A stretch of 8,408 nt of DNA. Origin: Candidatus Delongbacteria bacterium (GTDB lineage: Bacteria; UBA4055). The stretch is from NCBI GenBank assembly GCA_013139625.1, contig WTAK01000432.1:1-8408 (forward strand), read 5' to 3'. Below, in pieces: positions 1 through 6,516 of this stretch. Position 1 is the stretch's first letter. The number at the start of each line of letters is the position of its first letter. Below the pieces are notes generated by a model. That model was not told the DNA's origin. It saw only the letters and a program-made list of their open reading frames with translations, and made no database searches. Position numbers and translations under genes: made by a program.

Positions 1-316
1 GTATTATTTCAGCTCCAATGAAAGAGAAAATAAAGACTTGATCGATTTTTTGTTAAGGCAAAGAGTTCTCATGAGGTTATATGATAAAAATGACAATCTT
101 ATCACTGAAACCGAAATTGGTATAAAATACATGGATTATAAAAGTGGAAAATACAAAAATGCAAAAAAAGTACTACTTCCACTCGTCCCTAGAGGATCTG
201 CCAATACTGCATTCGCCGTTGAGAAAAAAGGATTTTCTACATTTATCTTCGATGAGATCACTACAGTTGAACTAAAAAAGATAGTTCGTAGTGAACTTGA
301 ATTAACATTTGAATAA
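1..316 (+). CDS. Unrecognised protein, 3' end only
   Basis: The frame is open from base 2 to the TAA at 314-316 and its start lies outside the window, so about 104 C-terminal residues are seen. The ATC at 41 and the nearby TTG at 38 are not convincing starts, because the frame runs open above them. I do not recognise the family. The visible part is mixed charged and hydrophobic, with alternating short beta-like stretches (VLMRLYDKND, KKVLLPLVP, FSTFIFDE) and a closing helix-like segment rich in Lys and Glu. There is no cysteine and no membrane segment. It ends 16 bp before the ATG of the next gene, a lipoprotein, so the two are probably co-transcribed. A C-terminal beta domain of an envelope protein is one possible reading, but that rests only on the neighbours. 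Confidence 0.7.
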   Translation, partial: YYFSSNERENKDLIDFLLRQRVLMRLYDKNDNLITETEIGIKYMDYKSGKYKNAKKVLLPLVPRGSANTAFAVEKKGFSTFIFDEITTVELKKIVRSELELTFE

Positions 317-332
317 AAATTTAGACTATAGT

Positions 333-1343
333 ATGAAATTATTTTTAATTATTACGACACTTTTCTTATTGATATCTTGTAGTGTTCATCCTGAAGAGTT
401 GGAAAAATCAGGAAACTATGAAAAAGCTCTGGCATTGTACAAAGAAATGCTGACTGAAGATTATCAAAACAAAGATCTTAGGATCAAATTCACACTTTGT
501 TATTTTAAAAATGCAGCTAAACATATTGACGAAAATAATCTGGATGAAGCTGAGAGAAATATCGAAAGAGGTATAATCTATAACAAAGAAACAAATCCTG
601 AAATTAAGAACCAATATGCTAATACCATTTTATTATTGGGAAAAAAATTAGTGAAAATTGGTGATCTTGAAGGATCTGTTGATCTAAAGAAAAAATATCA
701 AAAAGGATATGACCTTATTGAAAAATCTGCTTTTCTTTTAGATGATAATTCTGATGCTAAAAAAATATTGAAGGAACTGAATGATCAATTGTCAGACAAG
801 TATTATATAAAAGGTAAAGAGTTGTTTTTTCAGTGGCAGGAAAATCTCAGAAATAAAAAATTATTAAATGAAAGTTTGAAGTTGATCGATAATGCTTTAA
901 TGTATAATCCTGAGAATAAAAAAGCCTATGATTTGAATAATAATATCCTAGAAAAATTACTGTTCGAATCTATGAAAGATCAAGAACTTAGCTTTAGAGT
1001 AATGAAAATATTTCATAATACTCAAACTGGAATTTCTGCATTTAAGATAAGATTTTATAACGACCATTCACAAAATATCATTATTTCTCCGGATCAGTTT
1101 ACATTATATGATAATAATAATACTCCATATAAATTTGATAGTGAATCATCTATATCCAGAAATTATACCGGAGTATTGAAAAGAAAAAGAATATCTCCCG
1201 ACAGATTTTCCAATGGATTGTTAGTATTCAACACCGGTAAAAAAAATCCTGTAATTTCTTCATTAGTTTGGAGAAATGCTAATGGTAAGCCATATGAAAA
1301 AGAGTTTCCGAATAAAAAATTACTGGATATAACAAACCCATAA
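333..1343 (+). CDS. Lipoprotein with helical (TPR-like) repeats and a C-terminal beta-sandwich domain
   Basis: This is a predicted membrane-anchored lipoprotein of 336 aa. The N-terminus has two short charged or polar residues, a hydrophobic stretch and a lipobox LISC, with Cys16 as the lipidated residue. Residues about 20-210 are helical, with TPR-like units such as GNYEKALALYKEML (28-40) and NNLDEAERNIERG (68-80), and a further TPR-like helix pair around 175-195 (SLKLIDNALMYNPEN). Residues about 218-330 look beta-rich and resemble DUF4352-type immunoglobulin-like domains: FKIRFYND, then SPDQFTLYDNNN, then SNGLLVFNTG. I chose the ATG at 333 because it puts the signal peptide at the very N-terminus. 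An in-frame TTG at 309 would add eight residues and overlap the previous stop. Neither start has a clear Shine-Dalgarno. The gene lies 5 bp upstream of a lipoprotein efflux adaptor, so a joint envelope role is plausible. The partner or substrate is unknown. Confidence 0.85.
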   Translation: MKLFLIITTLFLLISCSVHPEELEKSGNYEKALALYKEMLTEDYQNKDLRIKFTLCYFKNAAKHIDENNLDEAERNIERGIIYNKETNPEIKNQYANTILLLGKKLVKIGDLEGSVDLKKKYQKGYDLIEKSAFLLDDNSDAKKILKELNDQLSDKYYIKGKELFFQWQENLRNKKLLNESLKLIDNALMYNPENKKAYDLNNNILEKLLFESMKDQELSFRVMKIFHNTQTGISAFKIRFYNDHSQNIIISPDQFTLYDNNNTPYKFDSESSISRNYTGVLKRKRISPDRFSNGLLVFNTGKKNPVISSLVWRNANGKPYEKEFPNKKLLDITNP

Positions 1344-1348
1344 ACATC

Positions 1349-2551
1349 ATGAAAAAAATTATAATAATAATATCTATATTTCTTCTATTACAGCTTGTTT
1401 CCTGCTCCAAATTAGAAAATAGTAGCGATCTAACGGTTAGGGTAAAAAACGGACCATTTATTGTGAGTATAACTGAGACAGGAGAGATCAGGGCAAAAAA
1501 CTCTGTCGTTGTAAGCACGCCAAGATCTCTAAGGTCCACTGCTAAAATTTTGGAGATCATTCCTGAGGGATCTATTGTCAAAAAGGGTGATTTTTTGTTG
1601 CAGTTCGATGCAGACAATGTACTTAAGGAAATAGAATCTATCCAAACAGAACTTGATGGCTTGAACTCTGATATTGAAAAATCAGATGCAAACCATCAAT
1701 TCCTTATCTTGCAAGCTGAATTAGATCTGGAAAATGCAGAAACCAGCTATAAACTTGCAGAAATGAGATTAAAACAAATTGAATTTGAATCACAGTCTCG
1801 CCAGGAAGAAGAAAAACTATCCTTTAAAATTTCTGAGAATAGTTACATCGAGGTAAAGGAAAGACTAAAACTGCAAAAAATCACTAATGCTTCAGAAAGA
1901 TCTGCTCTGATGTCACGTTATAAACGAGTAAAATTAAAGCTGGAAAAAAAGGAAGATGAACTCAATAATCTTAGGATCATCGCACCGGAAAATGGGTTGG
2001 TTGTTTATTCAAAAATCTGGAAAGGGTCTAGATGGGGTAAGCTTCAGGTAGGAGATACTCCTTGGAGGGGTCAAGCTTTGATCGAACTGCCTGATCTATC
2101 TGAAATGGAGATCGAAACAAGTGTAAACGAAGTGGATATCTCAAAAATAAATGTCGGGATGAAGGTTAATATTCAACTGGATGCATATCGAGACAAAACA
2201 TATAGTGGAGAAATTAGAGATATTGCTCGCTTAGCAAGAACTTCAGATATGAGTGAAGATGTTAAGATCTTTGATGTTACGATTAAGGTTGTTGGTGCTG
2301 ATGAAAAAATGAAGCCCGGAATGACTTCTAAATGTGAGATCATTATTAATGAATATAAGAATGTTGACTATTTACCTGTAGAAGCTTTGTTCTCTGAAGA
2401 TTCTTTGAGCTTTGTTTATGTCAAAGACAAAATAGGATATCACAAAGAATATTTGAAGATCATTGACAAAAATGATATTCATGTGGCCATTAAAGGAAAA
2501 ATAGCCGAAGAAAAAATTTATCTTTATAACCCTGAAAACGGAAAAGAGTAA
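1349..2551 (+). CDS. HlyD/MacA-type periplasmic adaptor (membrane fusion) lipoprotein
   Basis: This is a 400-aa periplasmic adaptor of the kind that links an inner-membrane ABC or RND exporter to an outer-membrane channel. A signal peptide with lipobox LVSC puts the lipidated Cys at residue 19. The order is typical of the family: a first lipoyl-like half (about 37-87, ending EGSIVKKGDFLLQFD), a long charged coiled coil (about 90-208), a second lipoyl half (LRIIAPENGLVVYSK, 208-222), a beta-barrel domain (about 245-330, with VGMKVNIQLDAY and the MKPGMTSKCEI motif) and a membrane-proximal domain (about 340-400). The usual downstream pump genes are absent; acpS follows 3 bp after the stop. The gene upstream is another lipoprotein, 5 bp away. 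No Shine-Dalgarno is visible, so translation may be coupled to the upstream gene. The exported substrate cannot be inferred. Confidence 0.9.
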   Translation: MKKIIIIISIFLLLQLVSCSKLENSSDLTVRVKNGPFIVSITETGEIRAKNSVVVSTPRSLRSTAKILEIIPEGSIVKKGDFLLQFDADNVLKEIESIQTELDGLNSDIEKSDANHQFLILQAELDLENAETSYKLAEMRLKQIEFESQSRQEEEKLSFKISENSYIEVKERLKLQKITNASERSALMSRYKRVKLKLEKKEDELNNLRIIAPENGLVVYSKIWKGSRWGKLQVGDTPWRGQALIELPDLSEMEIETSVNEVDISKINVGMKVNIQLDAYRDKTYSGEIRDIARLARTSDMSEDVKIFDVTIKVVGADEKMKPGMTSKCEIIINEYKNVDYLPVEALFSEDSLSFVYVKDKIGYHKEYLKIIDKNDIHVAIKGKIAEEKIYLYNPENGKE

Positions 2552-2554
2552 TCT

Positions 2555-2929
2555 ATGATATATGGAATCGGTACAGATATAATTCAGGTAGAGAGAGTAA
2601 AAAAAAGTATTGAAACTATTCCCGGTTTCAGCGAAAAAATCTATACTCAACTTGAAATTGAATATTGTAACAGTAAGAAGAATAAATATGAACATTTTGC
2701 TGCTAGATTTGCTGCAAAGGAAGCTTTTTTTAAGGCTATTGGAACAGGTTGGAGAGGTGGATTAGCTTTTTCAGAGATAGAGGTTAATAATGATGATCTC
2801 GGCAAACCAAGCTTTGTATTGTATGGTAAATCAAAACTGTTCGCTGATGATAATAAATTTACCAATATCCAATTATCAATTACTCATATTAAAGATCTTG
2901 CTCAGGCATTTGTAATAATTGAAACCTGA
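2555..2929 (+). CDS. acpS: Holo-[acyl-carrier-protein] synthase
   Basis: AcpS transfers the 4'-phosphopantetheine arm from coenzyme A to the conserved serine of acyl carrier protein, which activates it for fatty acid synthesis in the cytoplasm. The 124-aa length matches the usual 120-130 aa for this family. Family signatures are all present: GIGTDI at 4-9, with Asp8 as a Mg2+ ligand; ARFAAKEAFFKAIGTG around 50-65, with Glu56 as the second metal ligand; and LSITH around 107-111. The ATG at 2555 begins exactly at the conserved N-terminus and has a partial Shine-Dalgarno (AAGAG, 2544-2548) six bases upstream. It lies 3 bp after the adaptor gene. The stop is TGA, followed by a gap of about 100 bp before prfB. 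Confidence 0.96.
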   Translation: MIYGIGTDIIQVERVKKSIETIPGFSEKIYTQLEIEYCNSKKNKYEHFAARFAAKEAFFKAIGTGWRGGLAFSEIEVNNDDLGKPSFVLYGKSKLFADDNKFTNIQLSITHIKDLAQAFVIIET

Positions 2930-2988
2930 CCTTAATAACTCCTTCTTTTACTCTTTCTATTCTATTGAATATTTTTTATATTTGTAAG

Positions 2989-3006
2989 CCACATATGCAT
3001 CTGTGG
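2989..3006 (+). repeat. Imperfect palindrome upstream of prfB
   Basis: CCACATATGCATCTGTGG has perfect 5-base arms (CCACA/TGTGG) and a self-complementary ATGCAT core, with one T/C mismatch between them. It sits 24 bp before the prfB start, in the only sizeable intergenic gap of the + strand cluster. It could be a protein-binding operator, a small hairpin in the 5' leader, or chance. There is no T-run after it, so it is not a standard terminator of acpS. Confidence 0.4.
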
Positions 3007-3019
3007 AAATTAAACTTCT

Positions 3020-3024
3020 GAGGT
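3020..3024 (+). promoter_or_regulatory. Ribosome binding site of prfB
   Basis: GAGGT lies six bases before the ATG at 3031. It fixes the true start of RF2, which is out of frame with most of the coding sequence and so easily missed. Confidence 0.8.
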
Positions 3025-3030
3025 AATCAA

Positions 3031-4141
3031 ATGCTCGATAATATTAAGTCTTTACTCCCTGAAACTGTATCAAGATTTGATAATATCAGGAGGCATCTTT
3101 GATCTGGAGCAATACGAAGAAGAAATTTTAAAGTTAGAACAGAGAACCTTGGAAGAGGGATTTTATTCAGATCGAGAAGGGTCTGAAAAAGTCTTTCGTG
3201 AGATCACTAAGAAAAAATATTGGATCAATGGCATAAAAAAAGCAATTGAGCTTAAAGAAGATATTGATGCTTTTTTTGAGATGCTACAGGATGAACCAGA
3301 AGATTCTCAAAAGGATATTATTATCGAATTGAATGAAAATTTTGAAGCTTTTTTGAAGCTTGTTGATGATATGGAACTAAAAGGAATGCTTTCCAACCCT
3401 GAAGATACAAAAAATATTATTTTTACAATTCATTCCGGTTCCGGTGGAACAGAAGCTCAGGACTGGGCAAATATGATTCTAAGGATGTACACACGATATT
3501 TTGATAATAATGGGTTTAAGTATAGTGAGATCGAACTTTTGCCCGGTGATAAAGTCGGTGTTAAAACTGTAACATTGGAAGTTAAAGGAGAGTATGCATA
3601 CGGCTTTCTAAAGTCAGAGATCGGAGTTCACAGACTGATAAGGATATCTCCGTTTGACTCTGCTCATAAACGACATACTTCATTCGCTTCTGTATATGTA
3701 ATGCCTGAAGTTGATGATATTGAAGTAGTTATTGATCCCAAAGACTTAAGAATAGATACTTACAGAGCATCCGGAGCAGGTGGTCAGCATATTAATAAAA
3801 CTGATTCGGCTGTTAGGATAACACATCTTCCTACCGGTGTGGTAGCACAGTCGCAATCTCAACGATCGCAAATTTTCAATAAAGAAGCTGCCATGAAAAT
3901 GCTGAAAGCTCGCTTGTACCAGCAAAAAATTGACGAAGAAAAAGCTAAATTAGCTGAGATAGAAGGTAATAAGAAAGAAATATCATGGGGAAGTCAGATA
4001 AGAACATATACATTTCATCCATATAGCTTGGTAAAGGATCATCGTACTAGTGTTGAGACAGGAAATACACAAGCAGTAATGGATGGTGATATTCAGAAAT
4101 TCATTAAGAGCTATTTGTTAAAATTTGGCTCATTTGGATAA
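3031..4141 (+). CDS. prfB: Peptide chain release factor 2, made by programmed +1 frameshift
   Basis: RF2 ends translation at UGA and UAA. The gene starts at ATG 3031 with Shine-Dalgarno GAGGT at 3020-3024. Frame 0 codes 23 residues and meets an in-frame TGA at 3100-3102. Skipping base 3100 after CTT joins frame +1, giving DLEQYEEE and onward to the TAA at 4139-4141. The product is 369 aa (E. coli RF2 is 365). In the joined numbering the anticodon-like SPF motif is at 206-208, which marks RF2 rather than RF1. The GGQ peptidyl-hydrolysis motif is at 250-252 and Ala is at 246, the residue that is Thr in E. coli K-12. The true CDS is join(3031..3099,3101..4141). A downstream-only reading from TTG 3077 is an artefact. 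RF2 level should be autoregulated: when it is scarce, ribosomes pause at TGA and shift. Confidence 0.97.
3088..3102 (+). promoter_or_regulatory. RF2 programmed +1 frameshift site
   Basis: An internal Shine-Dalgarno AGGAGG (3088-3093) is followed by CAT, the slippery codon CTT (3097-3099) and the in-frame stop TGA (3100-3102). The three-base spacing between the SD and CTT is the same as in E. coli prfB (AGGGGG TAT CTT TGA). The tRNA-Leu on CUU can re-pair with UUU one base on, after which GAT is read. The base after the stop is T here, whereas most known sites have C. The site acts on the ribosome during elongation and makes RF2 synthesis respond to RF2 supply. Confidence 0.96.
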
Positions 4142-4172
4142 ATTTATAATTTTAAAACAAAAGGAAAAGAAC

Positions 4173-4646
4173 ATGGTTAACGAACAATTCTCAGGTACTA
4201 TAACGTCTGTATCCGCAGGACTCAAAACAAAGAAGTTGGAAGATGGATCTAAAGTAAAGATCGGTGTTTATAAAGTAAAACTGGCTTCAAATGATATAGA
4301 TTATGAATCTATGGCTAAATTCAATGCTTCGATCAGCTCGACTTTACTGAACATTCAGCCAATGCCGTTCCAATCAATCAATTTTGGCGATCAAAGTGTT
4401 TATAATATGAACCTTCACTTATCAGGAGAAACGGAGGAAGATGAATTTAATAGAACTGTTTCTGAAGAAATAGCAGATGAGGGTGATGCTTCATTCGGAC
4501 ATGTGCTTATCACAAATCTTTCTGTAACGGTTAAAGAAGACATACCTGTATATATCTTTAGTCTGGAAATCCCAATGGTATCTGAGGCTAAATTCTTGTT
4601 CACTCACTTAAAAACTAATATTCGTTTTGAGTTTTCAAAGGAATAA
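4173..4646 (+). CDS. Unrecognised 157-aa beta-rich protein
   Basis: I do not recognise this family. The start is ATG 4173, with Shine-Dalgarno AAGGA at 4161-4165 and a seven-base spacer. An in-frame TTG at 4125 would add 16 residues but overlaps prfB and has no comparable SD. There is no signal peptide, membrane segment or cysteine, so the protein is probably cytoplasmic. It alternates hydrophobic and polar residues in strand-like runs (KIGVYKVKLAS, SVYNMNLHLSG, HVLITNLSVTV, PVYIFSLEIPM, IRFEFSKE), with one acidic insert (ETEEDEFNRTVSEEIADEGD, about 86-105). The pattern suggests a small beta-barrel or beta-sandwich. It lies 31 bp after prfB and 2 bp before the radical SAM gene, so co-expression with both is likely. 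No function can be assigned. Confidence 0.85.
   Translation: MVNEQFSGTITSVSAGLKTKKLEDGSKVKIGVYKVKLASNDIDYESMAKFNASISSTLLNIQPMPFQSINFGDQSVYNMNLHLSGETEEDEFNRTVSEEIADEGDASFGHVLITNLSVTVKEDIPVYIFSLEIPMVSEAKFLFTHLKTNIRFEFSKE
4637..4642 (+). promoter_or_regulatory. Ribosome binding site of the radical SAM gene
   Basis: AAAGGA lies six bases before the TTG at 4649, inside the last codons of the upstream gene. It supports TTG as the real start, because no ATG occurs nearby in this frame. Confidence 0.7.
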
Positions 4647-4648
4647 TA

Positions 4649-5512
4649 TTGAAATATTTTGCAGAAATAGAGAATGGTACTATCCAATGCTTACTTTGTG
4701 AGCACAAATGTATTTTGAAAGAAAATGCAATTGGAAAGTGTAGAGTTAACAGTAATGTGGATGGGAAACTGGTTTGCTTGGTTCATAGCAAACCTATTGC
4801 TGTTCATGTCGATCCGATTGAGAAAAAGCCTTTGTTTCACTTTGAGAAAGGCTCAAAAACTTACTCTCTAGGTACGTATGGATGTAATTTTAAATGTCAA
4901 TGGTGTCAAAATTATCAGATCAGTCAATCTGACATATCAGGTTTGGAACGGATTCCTACTATAACACCAGATGATGTAGTTAATAACGCCTTATCAAGCA
5001 ACTGTACCTCTATTTCTTACACGTACAATGAACCTACGATATTCTATCCTTATGCTAGAGATATTGGTTTTCTTGCAAAAGAAAAAGGATTAAAAAATAT
5101 CTTTGTAAGTAATGGATTTCAAACTGAGGAAGTAATTGAAGATATGAAATTGTGGGTTGATGCATGTAATATCGACCTCAAATGCTTCAATGTGAAAAAC
5201 TGCAAAATGTTCACAGGTAGCGATATAAATGTTGTCCTAAGGAATTTAAAGCTTCTTGCAAAGTCTGACATTCACTTAGAAATTACAACATTGGTTATAC
5301 CTGACTTTAATGATTCTAAAAAAGAATTGAAGCAAATAGCGGATTTTATTGCAAATAGCCTTGGGACTGATGTACCTTGGCATGTATCGGCTTTCCATCC
5401 TGATTACAAGATGACCGACAAAACAAGAACTTCTAAAGAGACTATATTCAAGGCAATGGAGATTGGAGAGAAACAAGGTTTGAAATATGTTTATCCGGGG
5501 AATATTTGGTAG
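4649..5512 (+). CDS. amrS: AmmeMemoRadiSam-type radical SAM enzyme, short form
   Basis: This is a radical SAM protein of the family that accompanies AMMECR1 and Memo proteins and is related to pyruvate formate-lyase activases. The [4Fe-4S]-binding motif CNFKCQWC gives Cys79, Cys83 and Cys86. An N-terminal cysteine cluster (Cys14, 17, 21, 31) precedes it, as in the family. Other landmarks are TYNEPT (125-130), FVSNGF (152-157), LEITTLVIPDFND (210-222), WHVSAFHPDYKMTD (244-257) and GLKYVYPGN (277-285). At 287 aa the protein stops with NIW straight after the VYPGN motif. Members I know continue about 50 residues more, with a CxxC-type zinc-ribbon tail. The TTG start is supported by AAAGGA six bases upstream. 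The gene lies 2 bp after the previous one and 2 bp before the next. No AMMECR1 or Memo gene is in the window, and the substrate of this family is not well established. Confidence 0.88.
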   Translation: MKYFAEIENGTIQCLLCEHKCILKENAIGKCRVNSNVDGKLVCLVHSKPIAVHVDPIEKKPLFHFEKGSKTYSLGTYGCNFKCQWCQNYQISQSDISGLERIPTITPDDVVNNALSSNCTSISYTYNEPTIFYPYARDIGFLAKEKGLKNIFVSNGFQTEEVIEDMKLWVDACNIDLKCFNVKNCKMFTGSDINVVLRNLKLLAKSDIHLEITTLVIPDFNDSKKELKQIADFIANSLGTDVPWHVSAFHPDYKMTDKTRTSKETIFKAMEIGEKQGLKYVYPGNIW

Positions 5513-5514
5513 AT

Positions 5515-6516
5515 ATGAAGATGATTTTTAATAAACGAAATATCCTGATACTAAAACTGATCATATCCATTACGATAATAATTGTGATCTTTTTTGACAT
5601 GGATTCTGATAAGCTGAAATTCATATTTAATAATGCCAATAAAAATTACATTGTGTTCGCATTTCTCCTGCTTCCACTTAATATTTTTCTTCAATTTATA
5701 AAATGGAAATATTTGATCTCTAAGGTTTCAGAGACTAAAACATCCTCAAAACTTATCTTAACCTCGGTTTTCCTTGGTATAAGTTTCGGTTTTATTACTC
5801 CGGGTAAGGTTGGAGAGCTTGGGAAACTGTTTATTATTCGCAATGTGGACAAGCTTAAATTACTCAGTATGAGCATACTTGAGAAGATCTATGATGTTCT
5901 ACCGGTGATAGTCTTTGGAGTTATTTCTATTCCATTCTTACCTCACTTATTTTTCACAGATTCCTCACTAATGCAGTTCAATCTTTTCATTATTACTATG
6001 ATTGTTGCAGTTATAATCATTTTCATCTTGTTGCACCCCGGCTTGATAAAATTAATTGTATCGTATATAAAAAATAATTTTTTCGCTAAAAGTACTCGTT
6101 TTGAAAAATTTAATGATGGCATTCAGGGTTTTACAAAAGAAAATGCAAGAACACTTTCATTATTTTCATTAGTTCTATTCTTTGTTTATACAAGCCAATT
6201 TGTTTTACTTATATTTGCCTTTGGAGATATTGATATCCACCTTGCCTACATTGGTGTTTGGACAGCAATGTTAATCAAAACTTTTTTACCTATCAGCCTT
6301 GGAGATATTGGAGTCAGAGAAGGTACTGCGGCTTATGTTTTCGGTTTGATGAGCTTTCCTAAAGAAGCGGCTGTTTCTGCAGGTTTCATGCTATTTGTGA
6401 TCAATATTTTAATTCCTGCAGCTGTAGGAGTATTCTTGATCCCTTTCGCAAGATTTGTAAAGGGGTATCTGAAAAATGGGAAGAAGGAAACTACCGGAAC
6501 GCATATCCGTTTATGA
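5515..6516 (+). CDS. Lysylphosphatidylglycerol synthase TM / UPF0104 family membrane protein (flippase-like)
   Basis: This is a 333-aa inner-membrane protein of the family (PF03706 type) that includes the flippase half of MprF, YbhN and AglD-like proteins. About eight membrane segments can be read, near residues 9-27, 43-64, 80-96, 128-145, 154-174, 213-237, 243-262 and 285-312. Diagnostic motifs are FIKWKYLI (61-68), GFITPGKVGELGK (92-104, matching the family's PGR.GE motif) and LGDIGVREG (262-270, matching the GG.G.RE motif). No MprF-type synthase domain is attached. The likely role is transfer of a lipid or lipid-linked sugar across the membrane, but the substrate is unknown. I chose ATG 5515, 2 bp after the amrS stop. 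An in-frame TTG at 5506 would overlap amrS and add three residues. Its last 26 bases overlap the 3' end of the opposing gene. Confidence 0.88.
   Translation: MKMIFNKRNILILKLIISITIIIVIFFDMDSDKLKFIFNNANKNYIVFAFLLLPLNIFLQFIKWKYLISKVSETKTSSKLILTSVFLGISFGFITPGKVGELGKLFIIRNVDKLKLLSMSILEKIYDVLPVIVFGVISIPFLPHLFFTDSSLMQFNLFIITMIVAVIIIFILLHPGLIKLIVSYIKNNFFAKSTRFEKFNDGIQGFTKENARTLSLFSLVLFFVYTSQFVLLIFAFGDIDIHLAYIGVWTAMLIKTFLPISLGDIGVREGTAAYVFGLMSFPKEAAVSAGFMLFVINILIPAAVGVFLIPFARFVKGYLKNGKKETTGTHIRL

Noticed and set aside
182..199. The peptide LVPRGS, identical to the thrombin site used in expression vectors
   Set aside because: The codons are AT-rich like the rest of the gene and unlike vector versions, and the flanks are native coding sequence, so it is a coincidence and not vector contamination.
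1279..1617. A 112-codon open frame on the - strand
   Set aside because: It lies opposite two well-supported genes, has no ribosome binding site and has no recognisable content; it is a shadow of the coding strand.
2977..2984. TATATTTG, matching the Bacteroidetes-type -7 promoter pattern TAnnTTTG upstream of prfB
   Set aside because: The only TTG upstream (2965-2967) is nine bases away, too close for the -33 element. The region is T-rich, so a chance match is likely. No convincing sigma-70 -10 box pairs with TTGAAT at 2965-2970 either.
3077..4141. RF2 as a stand-alone frame starting at TTG 3077
   Set aside because: The true N-terminus is in another frame from ATG 3031, with a good ribosome binding site and a classic frameshift site. 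The eight residues before the shift point in this frame do not match RF2.
4125..4172. A 16-residue N-terminal extension of the 157-aa protein from TTG 4125
   Set aside because: It overlaps the end of prfB and has no ribosome binding site, whereas ATG 4173 has AAGGA at good spacing.
5448..5876. Two short - strand open frames near the amrS/flippase junction
   Set aside because: They are antisense to genes with clear family motifs and show no start signals of their own.
6495..6509. A possible bidirectional terminator between the convergent genes
   Set aside because: The stem is only four base pairs with a seven-base loop and there is no T-run on either side.
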